A DNA stretch of 64,000 nt, from NCBI RefSeq assembly GCF_024166365.1, contig NC_064820.1, positions 146,774,001 through 146,838,000 on the forward strand, written 5' to 3'. The first letter of the stretch is position 1, and each line of letters starts with the position of its first letter. Positions 33,133 through 44,700 of the stretch are shown piece after piece. Position numbers and translations under genes: made by a program. Under the pieces are notes generated by a model. It saw only the letters and a list, made by a program, of their open reading frames with translations, was not told the origin of the DNA and ran no database searches. Origin of the DNA: Elephas maximus indicus (lineage: Eukaryota; Chordata; Mammalia; Proboscidea; Elephantidae).

Positions 33133-33472
33133 TAAAGGAATTGGTATTTTAAAAGTTCCTCCAAGTGTTTCTAATATGCTGCTACGGTTTAGAGCTTCTG
33201 AGTGGGGAGAGTGAGGAGGAATGATCCTGGTTTTCCTTTTCATTAGCAAAATATTCAGAGTCGTCTTTCCTTTTGAAAAGTTACTCAACAATGTTTAAAA
33301 ATCCTTGTAATCTATGAGTGTCAAAGTTAATCTTTGCCCAGACTTGCTGTAAGCATATTTATTTAACATTTATTGTGGGTTAAATATTTGTAAAGAACAG
33401 AACATGAATCAGACTGGTCTCTGCCCTCAGTGAGCTCACAATCTAGAGCCACAGAATTGTTCAAAACAAAAA

Positions 33473-33566
33473 AACCAAAACCATTGCCGTCGAGTCAATT
33501 CCATACTGCCGACCTTTTTGGTTAGCAGCTGTAGCTCTTAACCACTACTCCTGCCAGGGTTTCCAC
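33473..33566 (-). mobile_element. AfroSINE copy, internally deleted
   Basis: Antisense tail (CATTGCCGTCGAGTCAATTC) joined directly to the head region (GACCTTTTTGGTTAGCAGC, ending CCAGGGTTTCC). The middle third is absent. Confidence 0.8.
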
Positions 33567-33589
33567 AGAATTGATAAGACTATACAATT

Positions 33590-33750
33590 TCAGAAACCCT
33601 GGCAGCAGTAATGGTTAAGTACTACAGCTGCCAACCAAGAGGTCGGCAGTTCGAAACCACGAGGCACTCCTTGGAAACCCTACAGGGCAGTTCTACTCTG
33701 CCCTATATGGTCACTATGAGTTGGAATGACTCGATGGCAATGGGTTTTAT
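33590..33750 (+). mobile_element. AfroSINE copy
   Basis: Sense short-subtype copy: CCCTGGCAGCAGTAATGGTT head with a small change, GTCGGCAGTTCGAAACC B-box region, and an ACTCGATGGCAATGGGTTT tail. Confidence 0.9.
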
Positions 33751-34510
33751 ACAGTTTTAGCTTGAAATTATTCATTTTACAAATAGGCTGTGGCAGGCTT
33801 GGAGACCTGAACAGCCAATGATTCTTCCTTATACATCGCTCTAAGACTATGAAGATCCTTGACAGAATTTGTCAAAAATGTTACTTCATTTTGGAAAACC
33901 ATGTACAATTAAAATTGCTAGATAAATTACATCACAGGGTTTTTAAAAAGTAACTCTTTAACCTTTTTTCTTTAGCATTTCACTGCGTGGTACCCTATAC
34001 CGTCTGTTTTACTCCCTAGCTGTGGAGAATATGGTAGGAAGGCAAAAAAAATCAGCTTTTGACTTAGAGAATCACATTTGTGATTGAATAGCAGGACCTA
34101 TCAAGAGTTAGGCCTAGCTAGCTTGATCACCAAGGCTGTTACTAAAAGCTAACGATAGAATTCAGGATTTGAAAAAAGGGAGGTACCAGTAAAGCTAACC
34201 CTTCCTGGTTTCTTGGAAATACAGGCAAGCTGAAGAAAGACTGATACAATGCAAAGAAATTTCCCTGCCTTGAGCTGAAGAATTTGTCAAGTAAATATGA
34301 AAAATTGCTGAGAGTCATCCTGAGCAACAAAGACCTGGAGTCAGTTAAAGACTATAGCTGGAGGAAACTCAGTGAAGAGAAAATGGCACAGGATGGACAC
34401 TTCTTGCTCATTTGGGCCTTGCTTGGCTAGTGTAGAAAACCAGAAATGAGTTCTCTCAGGCTAGATATATAAATAAGTCCCACCCATGTCAGCACATCTC
34501 CCGCAGATCT

Positions 34511-34582
34511 GAATCGTATTTGTAGGTTTCTTTAACAACAGATCACCTGTCGCACCCTCGCAGTTCTTGACAAATACGATTC
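34511..34582. repeat. Perfect 13-bp inverted repeat, hairpin-forming
   Basis: GAATCGTATTTGT at 34511-34523 is the exact reverse complement of 34570-34582, with a 46-base spacer. The pairing does not extend in either direction. It contains a CpG in each arm. Function unknown: it could be a structured RNA, a protein-binding site or chance. Confidence 0.8.
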
Positions 34583-35210
34583 CCTACCGTAGCCCAACCC
34601 ATGGATTCTTAACACAAGTCCTCAAATGAGAGAACCATACAGGAAAAACAAAACTTTTAATTCCGTGCTTATTTTAAACAACAACAACAAAAAAGCCGTG
34701 GACAATCTGTACACCGTTTTTTAATCTTTGCCCAGAATTTCCAATCCTGAAAACTCCACTGCAAAAGAAAGAGGCTATTTGATGACCTAAGGAAGAATTT
34801 CGGGGGATTTTGTTTCGTGTGGGCCTCAGCATTTAATGCTGCGCTTATTAAAAGATCGAGAAAGTCCCTACACTACTACTTTGCCTTAAGAGCCAGACTG
34901 ATTAACCACTGAAACAACGAGAGGGAATTTTATGTCCAAATTATTTTGGGCTCCATTTTAAAGATTTAGAAAGACAAACCTGCTTCCGGCATGACCTCAT
35001 CGATAATGTAGTCCCTGTACGTGAGACAGACTGATACAGGTGTACCCCACCCTAATACCCATAAACTTGGGTACCCGCATCATAGAGCTGGCTGAGACTG
35101 ATTCAGGCGGCGGTCCCACGTGATCCATTCTAATCGCGTCATAGGGACGCGTGGTTCTAGCTACCTCACCCCTCCCCGTCAGGGGTGGATTGTTGACAAC
35201 GCCGCCGGTG

Positions 35211-35228
35211 TCACGTGACCTGACGTCA
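35211..35228 (+). promoter_or_regulatory. UBE2B: Adjacent E-box and CRE
   Basis: TCACGTGA at 35211-35218 (USF/MYC-type E-box) is followed two bases later by TGACGTCA at 35221-35228 (CREB/ATF/CREM site). Both are perfect palindromes, about 430 bp upstream of the UBE2B ATG. Confidence 0.75.
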
Positions 35229-35660
35229 TTCCACCTCCTTTCCCTGAAGTCCCTGGACCCGGATGCGTCCGTCTCTCCCCACCCAGCCGAGCCTAAGTCA
35301 GTGAAGGGGGGAAACAGGGTGGTGTTTCGGTCACGATGGCTTTTAATCCAATGGGTCTAAGCATAAAGAATACCAACTTGTCGAGGAGTTCAGGAAGCCA
35401 AAATGAGAGCGGTCCTTGCTGAGAGGCTCCCGGAACGTGCTCTCCTACATCCCGCCCTCGCTCACCTTGTCCCCCTCCCCTCCCTCTGTGGTACTGGCGG
35501 AGGGCGGAGGGATCTGGAGGCGGCGGAGGGAGACGTCATTGCAGGGTTGTTTGTGCAGCGCGGCGGCGGTGACCCACAGTGACTCGGCCGCCGCGCCGGG
35601 GGGTGGGGGGGGCTGTGCGGAACTCTTTTCTTTCAGACTGACCGCGGGGCAGCTTGGAGC

Positions 35661-35704
35661 ATGTCTACCCCGGCCCGAAGGAGGCTCATGCGGGATTTCA
35701 AGCG
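35661..35704 (+). CDS. UBE2B: UBE2B exon 1 coding part
   Basis: Residues 1-14 plus two bases of Arg15. Donor GTAAGG. The 5' UTR lies upstream; a pyrimidine-rich segment ending TTTCAG at about 35637 resembles an acceptor but falls inside the presumed first exon. Confidence 0.97.
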
Positions 35705-38700
35705 GTAAGGGCCTTCACCTTCACCTGGCCGACGGCTCCTTCTCAAAGCTATGGAGCTGCAGGGCGGGGACCTCGGACACGTTCCCCTCACGACCCTAAG
35801 GGGACTGGCTGTGGGCCCTAGCGGGATCGACGGGAACCCAGTGGTAGTCTTCGCACCCACTCCCTCTTGCTGTTCCTTAGCGGCGTTAGAAATCTCGATA
35901 TCCTCCCCCTCTCAATCTTAGCCAAAAAAAGTAAACAAAAAAGGTGGCTGTCGCCGGCCTAAGGTTCCCTGCTGCCCACTTCTGCCAGCTTCCCGACGTC
36001 TTGTCCAAGCGCTCAAACCTTATCCTCCCGCCCCTGCACCCTACTGCGCCCTTTCTCTGCCTCCCCAAAGTGAGCTCTGATGCAGAAGCTTGTTCCCTGT
36101 CTGCTGAACTCGTCAGCTTTGTTCAACAGCTCCACGTTCTCCTTTGAGGGCCAGAGGTTGGGGTAAAGGTCCCCCTCCCCCCGCCTCGTCATTCCTTTTC
36201 TTTCAGCATTGAGGGTGGGGTCTGAAGTGAGAGGCCCGGAGGTTGCTAACCCATCCCGCGAAACCCGACTCTGCCCCCGCCTGCCTGAAAGGACCTTGAG
36301 AACTGGCCGGGAGGCCTGGGCCCCGGGCTGCCAGCTCCGGTGCCAGTGCCTTCTGGTGTATAAAGCCCTATCTATAATCTCCAAATCCTTCTGGAAACAT
36401 GCCTTCTGTCAAACGGGCGCTAACCTGATACTCCCTGGGCCTCTTTTTGTAAAGTAGGGCTTTGTTAGGAGGTGTTACGGTTACTGAGGAGGAAATGATT
36501 TTTTCAGTTGTTTACCTCTTACTGAATACCTGGAGGTTGAGAAAAATAAAAATAAGGGGTGAGAGGATTTAGTACCGCAATTCTCTGCACAAGCCACAGT
36601 TTTCTGGGGGAGTGTAAAAGGTTAAAGTAACCTCCCAACTTTCCCATTATAAAGCCGTAGTTGAGGCATTTGGAAACTATTGTTTCGGGCTTTGCCCAAC
36701 TTAGCTGAAATCACTCAGAGCTTCTCTTAGCTGTTCACCTCTGATGAGCGTCAAGCAATGTGTAGTTTCTCTAAGGGTCTTATTCTTCGTGGCTTAATAT
36801 CCTTGAGGTGGAGTAAAAACCATTTTTATGTGGACTAAAGGGGAAAGTATCATGCCACATATGATAATAATTGATAGATGATAGAGCTTTTATTTAGATG
36901 ACAGTCTTTAAAAGAATATACTTTGTTTAGTCCAAAAGTCTTTCTAAAGTTTGAAATTTGTAGATTTCAGATTAACTCTTATGATTGGAATTCAAATACT
37001 AAAGCTTGCAGAGCCTGTCCGTTGTTCCCCTACTTGCTTACTGTTTTTCTCTGCTTAATTCTGGATTGAACACATGGCCCCCTTGGTAGTTTTCCAGGGG
37101 TTATGAGAATTTGTATTGGATCTCCTGGTTTGCCGGGTATGATTTGGTTTTTAGTATAGAGCCCTAAAATAGACCAAACTGAAGCTTCAGATTACTATAA
37201 ATGCCATCGCTAACTGAAGCAAATGTGATAAAGGTGCTCTCCTTCCTAAAACTGATTTCCTAATTAAAAGAATATGAGCAAAAAATAAATAAGCACTTGC
37301 AGTCCTTTAGCATTTACACTTAGGTTGTGTGTGTGTGTTGCACACGTAGCTGTGGTTAGGAGTTTCAATCTTTGTTTAGAGCAGCAGATCCTGTTCTGTA
37401 AAAATATTTTTGCACTTGAGTTTGTGTGTTTTGCTTTTGGTTTTTTTTGTTGTTCAGGAGGACAGTCTGTATGCATCAGTTTTTCAAGAGATCATATCTT
37501 AACCTTGAAAATACTTGAAAAGGATGAATCCCAAGCCCTTGGGACTTATAGAAAATTTGCAGAGATATTTAATAAGTATATATACCTTTTTTTTTTTAAG
37601 TCAGGTATAGTTCATTCCAGCTCAACATAAGCTAAGGAAATTAGTTTGTGTCGCCAAAGTAGATGATACAGAGAACGTCGGTGTTTCGTTTGGCCTCCTT
37701 GGAGTCCTTAGTGTTTGATTTTTAAAGTTACTACTATGGATTCCTAGGTTGCAAGAGGACCCACCTGTGGGTGTTAGTGGCGCACCATCTGAAAACAACA
37801 TCATGCAGTGGAACGCTGTTATATTTGGGTGAGTTGAAAGGTAACAATAGGTGTGGTGATTCTTGAGAAAAGTTAATATGTAACAAATGTCTAGAAAAAA
37901 GACTGAGGTGGAATCAGGGACCTGAAGGACTGAAACTGCAAGATAAATTAGAAAAAATTTTTTGGTTAAGAATTTTGGCACTTACATAGAATATATTTGC
38001 GCTTTAGCATTACATATTGATTTTATAGTCATTTTGGTTTTACTTAATGAAAAATACCATTTGAAACTAAATTGAATAATAAAGGAGAAAAGATAAATTC
38101 TTTTGTACAAAATGTACCAGGTAAGTATTCTGCTCACATTTTATTGCGACTGTAAAAAGGCTTGGAACCAAAAACATTGTGAACTTTCTCTATGGCGAGA
38201 ATGTAAATGAAAATGTTTCACAGCCCAGTGTAAAATAACTGAATGGATCCATTTGATAAACAGCCTTCTTACAAATGATATGTTTTACATATATGCCTTT
38301 TAATTTAAATTTTCCTTAATGCCTTTTTTTTTTGCCCCTGGACTTGATCCTTTTTTTCTTTCATTTTTTTTAAACTAGGGTTTTGGACTAAAATTTGAAA
38401 TTCAGATTTGTTTTGAAGGAATGCGTTGGTAAAAGAAATTCTCAGTTGCCACAGAATCAGTTACAAGAGTATACGTTAAAAAAAAAAAAAAAGACTAGAA
38501 AGAAAAAATTAAAGAAGCAAAACACTGTTTTAAAGTGACCATCCATTACATTCAGACTGTTAACTGTTTTTTTTTAATTCTGAATGTGCCTTGCAAATAA
38601 TAAACTTTGTGCTGCTGCTTAGGAAAGGTGAAATTGGGACATGGAGGCAAGAGAAAAAGAGCAAAAGAAAATGACTTTCTTGGTAACATCAGCTATACCT

Positions 38701-41700
38701 AGCCAATTTGAACAAGAGTGATTTTGGGGAACTACTAACTGTTGGAAAGTAAATCACTGTGGTTTGATGTCATAATTATCTTAAACTATCAATTTCCCTT
38801 TTATTGAAATAAATTGGAAAAAAGATGACTTTTTCTCCTAAGAATACACAGATTTATAAAATGACTGGTCAGCATTTATAAATTAAATTCTTTGGTGCTA
38901 AAATTATGACAAGTTTTTTTTTTTTTTATAAAGCCATCCTAAACAGGATACTTAGAAAATGGAAGTTATCCTTTATGCACGTATCTGTGAAAATCTAGAG
39001 TTAAGATGGTTTTTAACAAAATCCTAAAAATTCCACAAATGATCAGAATAAAGAATAAGCCCTTCCTTCCCTGTTGGAGCTAATCCTTCCCACTTTTGAA
39101 GATCAGGAAAAAGCAGAAGGAAGAACATGATTTTAATCAGAAATCTTCTTGTTTTCAGACCAGAAGGGACACCTTTTGAAGATGGTAAGTTATTCTCAGT
39201 ATGTTTTCTATAGTAGTAAGAGGGTGCTTTTAAGTAGGAAATTGTAGCACCAGTGTATCTACTTAAAACCATTTTCTCTTAACAGCTAGATTAAAACTAA
39301 ATAAAGCTGCTGAGAATTCATAGTTCACAAAGGGCTTTTTTCCCACATCAGCTCGATCACCTCATTTGCCAGTTTCCTCTTTTACTTTGATTATTTGGCT
39401 GCAGAACCGTAAGCATAGATAGCAAGATTGAGGTTGAGAATAGTTTATACGGGCATGTGCTCCATAGTGTCCGTTAGAGCAACATCCAACCACATATATG
39501 TTTGTGGTCCCTTGAGGTTATAATAGAGTTAAGAAGTAACAAAATGTAGCAAACACAACAGCTTCCTGCACACAACACATGTATCTCATCTATATATTAC
39601 TTTGCCAGATTCCTGAAATACAGCACTTCATATAGTATCTTGGCTAGTCAATACAGGTGTACTACAGTGTCCCGTATAGCTTTGCTAAGTATATACAGAG
39701 TTCCTGTATGTACTTAGATCCATTCCTAAGCCTGTCTAAATCACATTTGTAGGTAAGTTGGAACAGGTACGTACAGTTCTTATTTAGGATCAGTCAGATG
39801 TTTGTTTTAGCATATAGTATATATTTTACCCCTTCCTGGTGGTGCAGTGGTGAAGCACTCGACTACTAACTGAAAGGTCAGCAATTCAAACCCATCAGCC
39901 ACTCTGCGGGAGAAAGATGCAGCAGTCTGCTTCCATAAAGATTTACAGTCTTGGAAACCGTATAGGGCAGTTCTGCTCTGTCCTATAGGGTCACTATAAG
40001 TCAGAGTTTGATTCAGTGGCATTGGGTGTGGTGTGGTTTTTGGTTTATGCATATGAAACACTTAAAAGAAACATTCGCAAACTCTGCGGAGTTTTCATGA
40101 GCATTACAAAGTAGTGTGTGCATTCATTATTATGAACCATTGTATTTAACAAATTTTTCATATGCTTTATGACAGTCCATTCTCAAGTACGAGTCATCTG
40201 TAAGTCTGATGTTTGTAACCTGGGGACTGTCTGAAATATATGGTGTTCACACAACATCCAAATCACATAATGTTCTCTTTCACAGAACATATTGTGGACA
40301 TTAAGCAACACGTGACTGTATTTAGGTGGCCTGTAGCATGCTAAAGATGTCCCTGTGGTAAATACCAGGAGGATAATCTTGCCTTTTTTTATTTTGTTAC
40401 CTGGTGGCGTAGTGGTTAAGTGCTACAGCTGCTAGCCAAAGGGTCGGCAGTTCGAATCCACCAGGCGCTCCTTGGAAACTCTGTGGGGCACTTCTACTCT
40501 GTCCTATAGGGTTGCTATGAGTCGGAATGGACTCGACAGCACTGGGTTATATTCATAGTGAGTTGAGCTGAAATTGTTCTTAAACATAACTGCCAGTAGC
40601 TTCACATGCAACTAATATCTAACTCATAATGGTTCATGTTCTGCATAATCTTTTGCATCTCAGGTTAGGTATCTTCACCAGGAGCCAGGAAAGTGGGAAA
40701 TTAGTTCTAATGTGTATTTATTATTGAACTTAGCAAATTTAACAAAGCACTTAGATTTTCACTACTTACAGCGTGGATTTTTTTTTTAATTGTTAAACAA
40801 CTTTGTTTTAATTGTCAAAATGGCTTTAGAATTAATTCATCAAGGATGTTTGTACAGGAATATTGATTGCAGCACTGTCCATAAGGAGATAATTTGAATG
40901 TCCAATAGGGGAAATGGTTAAGCAAATTACGATGTATTCAGGCTCTAGAACATTATGTACTAGTTAAAGAACAAGGAAGACTGGACATAGGTCTGAATAA
41001 AAAAAAAAGTTGCAGAGTAATGTATATTGTAATATATGAAATAGTGTATCATTTTTATTAAATGTATACATGCAAGTGCGTGGGTATATTAAAGGGTGAC
41101 ATATCACACTGGTTCCAGTTACTACCTCAAGGTGTGGGTAAGGAATTCAAAAAAGGACTTCAATATTTCAGCTTTTTAACAGAAAACCCCTGAGGGAGCA
41201 GGAGAGCAGTGGGATGCAGACCCCAAATTCTCGTAAAAAGACCAGACTTAATGGTCTGACTGAGACTAGAAGGACCCCAATGGTCATGGCCCCTAGACCT
41301 TCTGTTGGCCCAGGACAGGAACCATTCCCAAAGCCAACACTTCAGACAGGGTTTGGACTGGACAATGGGTTGGAGAGGGATGCTGGTGAGGAGTGAGCTT
41401 CTTGGATTAGGTGGACACATGAGACTATGTTGGTATCTCCCACCTGGGCGGGAGATGAGAGAGCAGAGGGGTTTAGAAGCTGGCGAAATGGACACGAAAA
41501 GAAAGAGTGGAGGGAGGGAGTGGTTTGTCTCATTGGGCGGAAAGCAATTCGGAGTATGTAGCAAGGTGTATATAAGTTTTTGTGTGAGAGACTGACTTGA
41601 TTTGTAAATTTACACTTAAAGCACAATAAAAATTAAAAAAAAAAAAGATTTCAGCTTTTTACTCCATACCAGGGGTCTCAAGTGTGGTCCATAAACCCCT

Positions 41701-44700
41701 GGGGTCCATGTGATCAAAACTTTGTTCATAATAATATGAAGACATTATTTGCCTTTTTCACTGTATTGATACTCATTAATGGTACAAAACTAATGATAGC
41801 TAAAGCTGCACCTAAGCAGTTTAGCATCTTACCACAAATGAAGACAGTGACACCAAACTCTCTTATATTCTTTAAAGTTTAAGAGATACTGGTTTCACTT
41901 AAAAATCACTTGATGGAACAGTAAAACTTAATATTATTAAATTCCAACCCTTGAGTATATGCCTTTTTTAATATTCTGTACTCAGACTTCTGCTGCATAT
42001 TGAAGAATGGTGGTTGTCTGGAGGAAAAGCACCTCTGCAATTACTTGAATTGTTGAACCAACGATATTTTTCATGGACCTTTGTTTTTATTTGAAAGAAT
42101 GACAAACTATGATTACTCAGATTTGAAGTGCAATAGGTTTTAATGTATCAGTCAAAATAAGTTTATTGATAGGGTTTCAGATTCTACATTGCAGCTGACC
42201 CTTAAAAACTACCTCTTCTTGTTTGGTGTAATGTCAGAAAAGGATATCCATAATAATCTGAAAGGGCTGTTAAAGTAACCCCAAACCAGTTGGTATTAAA
42301 TAGACTCCAACTCATGGCGGCCCTGTGTGTGGACCAGTAGAACTGTGCTCCATAGGGTTTTTCCGTGGCTCATTTTTTGGAACTAGATCACCAGGCCTTC
42401 TAAGACTCCTCTGGGTGGACTGGAACCCTCCAGCCTTTCAGTTACCAGTCGAGTGTGTTAACCATTTGTACTACCCAGAAGCTCTGTTATTAAGATACAA
42501 CCCCTTTTTCAATTACAAATTTGTGTGAGGCCAGATTTTCTTCATATACTTCAACCAAAACAACGTGTTCCAACAGATTGCGTGCAGAAGCAGATATGAG
42601 AATCTAGCTGTCTTCTATTAAGCCAGATACTTAAGAGACTTGCAAGAATGTAGAACAATGCTATACTTCTCAGTAACTTTTTTTTGAGGAAATATATTTT
42701 TCATTGAAAATTTTCCTTATGTTAATGTATAATGGGTTTGCAATTTTTTTAATGAATTAATAGTTTAAGATTTTTCTTAGTCATAATTTTTTTAGGTGGT
42801 TATTGTGTTGTTAGGTGCAGTCAAGTCAATTCTGACTCATAAAAAGCCTATGTATAACGGAACAAAATGTTGTTCGGTCCTGTGCAGCAAATATCAATAG
42901 GTATAACCAGTGGCATGCTAGAGGCAGCTTGTACTAATTCGCTGGAGCTGATTGTTAAAATTCCAGCATTTTTTGCCAGCTGGTTTTTAAACAGCTATTA
43001 AGATATTAAATTACATAAAAAACAAAGATAATAAATAAACCTCATCACTTTCTAATTATTTTATATTTTACTATTATTTATGGTGCTCTTGAGGCTATTC
43101 TCTATTGTATGTCTGGTAGAAGTACCATAAAACGGTATATACTATTGTTGTTGCATGCCTCTCTCTCCCAATTTCGCATTCAGCCTAGCCATGGTGTAGG
43201 AGTGTAAAGGGATCTAAGACCAAAAAGCTTTAGAATAGCTGCTCTCTATTTGTGGTTTGCCAAAAATTTTTACAATGTACAACTATTTTATAACAAAATT
43301 TTAAAATACATTAAAAATATGTAATTAGGCACAAGACCATCTTTATTAACATTTCAGATCATCTCTATTATATTAATATACCAATATATGAAATAGAAAT
43401 TACTTTTGATTTTGATTGTGTCTTTGACCTCTCTAGTCCCAAATTCCCAGCAACAAAAAAATACAATAAACAGGTAGAGGTTGTATACCAAATATATTAT
43501 CAGTGAAGGTACTATGTTAGGCCCCATTCTTCCAATCTTGGAAACCCTGGTGGCGTAGTGGTTAAGAGCTGCAGCTGCTAACCAGAAGGTCTGCAGTTTG
43601 AATCCCCTAGGCCCTCCTGGGAAACCGTATGGGGCAGTTCTACTCTGTCCTTTAGGGTCACTATGAGTTGGAATTGACTCCACAGCAGTGGGTTTGGTTT
43701 TGCTTGGTTATACCTCCAGTTTGGGTCCTTTGTCATGTGTTAGTCAGCCCCACCCCACCCCCAAAATCCTTTCACACCCCATACTTTTATGATAAACTGT
43801 TTGTAGTTGCACAAAAGCCCCAGTGGCACAGTGGTTAAGAGCTGGGCTGCCAACCAAAAGGTTGGCTCCTTGAAAACCCTATGGGGCAAGTTCTACTCTG
43901 TCGTGTAAGGACAGCAGTGGGTTTGTTTGTTTTTTCCCCCCAAATGTACATTTTAAATCTTGGTTGCTAGGGCCAAATTGTCTTCCAAAAATACGACAGT
44001 TAACATTCCCACCAATAGCACATGAAAGTGCTTGTCAGTGCTGTGTGTTATGTCTTCATAGAAGTATATTTAATATGTTGTATGTACTAAACCAAAATAG
44101 AAGTTAATTTTGTGTGGTTGTACAAAAACCAGTATGGGGTTGCGAATTCATTGATAAAAGAGATTGAGAGGTTATGCTTGACGTTACCATAATCATTTTG
44201 GTTTGTTTCCTACCTAGGTACTTTTAAACTAGTAATAGAATTTTCTGAAGAATATCCAAATAAACCACCAACTGTTAGGTTTTTATCCAAAATGTTTCAT
44301 CCAAATGGTAAGTAGCAGTTTATTAGACTTTGTAAGTCTAGGTCTTGCTCCTTACGTCTCACTGTTAGCCCACTTCTAGATGTTGCTTCCGTGTGGATAT
44401 TCGCCACATTTTCATAGTGGGAATCTTACCAGCGTTCCAAATTTGACGTAAAGTTGTTTTGTTTTAGTAATCCTGATTTTAAAGTAATACGTATTTATTT
44501 ATAGAAAATGTGAAAGATATAAAAAAGAATTCACTACTCATAGTTTTTTAAAAACACATAAATGTTTATACAAAATTGGGATCATGTGTATATGTATATA
44601 TATTTTAATATACTATAAACATTTTTTTAGATAGTTTTATAATTTTTAATGGCTCCAAAATGTTCTATTACAGGTTTACTGTAATTTAATCAGTGTCCAC

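Larger units (their letters stand above)
32141..35090. other. Intergenic stretch between the CDKL3 and UBE2B promoters
   Basis: About 3 kb with three SINEs (32974, 33473, 33590) and a perfect 13-bp inverted repeat at 34511/34570. No convincing gene. The short open stretches are random. Confidence 0.7.
35090..36330 (+). promoter_or_regulatory. UBE2B: CpG-island promoter of UBE2B
   Basis: A CpG- and GC-rich block surrounds UBE2B exon 1. Visible sites are E-boxes CACGTG at 35117-35122 and 35212-35217, a full CRE (TGACGTCA) at 35221-35228, and a second CRE-like GACGTCAT at 35532-35539. CGG runs lie in the presumed 5' UTR at about 35560-35610. There is no TATA box. Broad, constitutive expression is likely. 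Confidence 0.8.
39185..44217 (+). other. UBE2B: UBE2B intron 3
   Basis: About 5 kb with AfroSINEs (39832, 40395, 42279, 43541, 43815), an L1 tail (41179-41647), an RTE tail piece (42803) and old L1 remnants (about 40840-41040 and 43730-44060). No gene seen. Confidence 0.8.

Noticed and set aside
35416-35799. 127-codon open stretch overlapping UBE2B exon 1 in another frame
   Set aside because: It runs through the promoter, exon 1 and the intron 1 donor. The RAD6-type start in the other frame is unambiguous.
41160-41626. Several open stretches of 60-134 codons on both strands
   Set aside because: All lie in an L1 3' UTR insertion with an A-tail and target duplication. L1 3' UTRs are GC-richer and stay open by chance.
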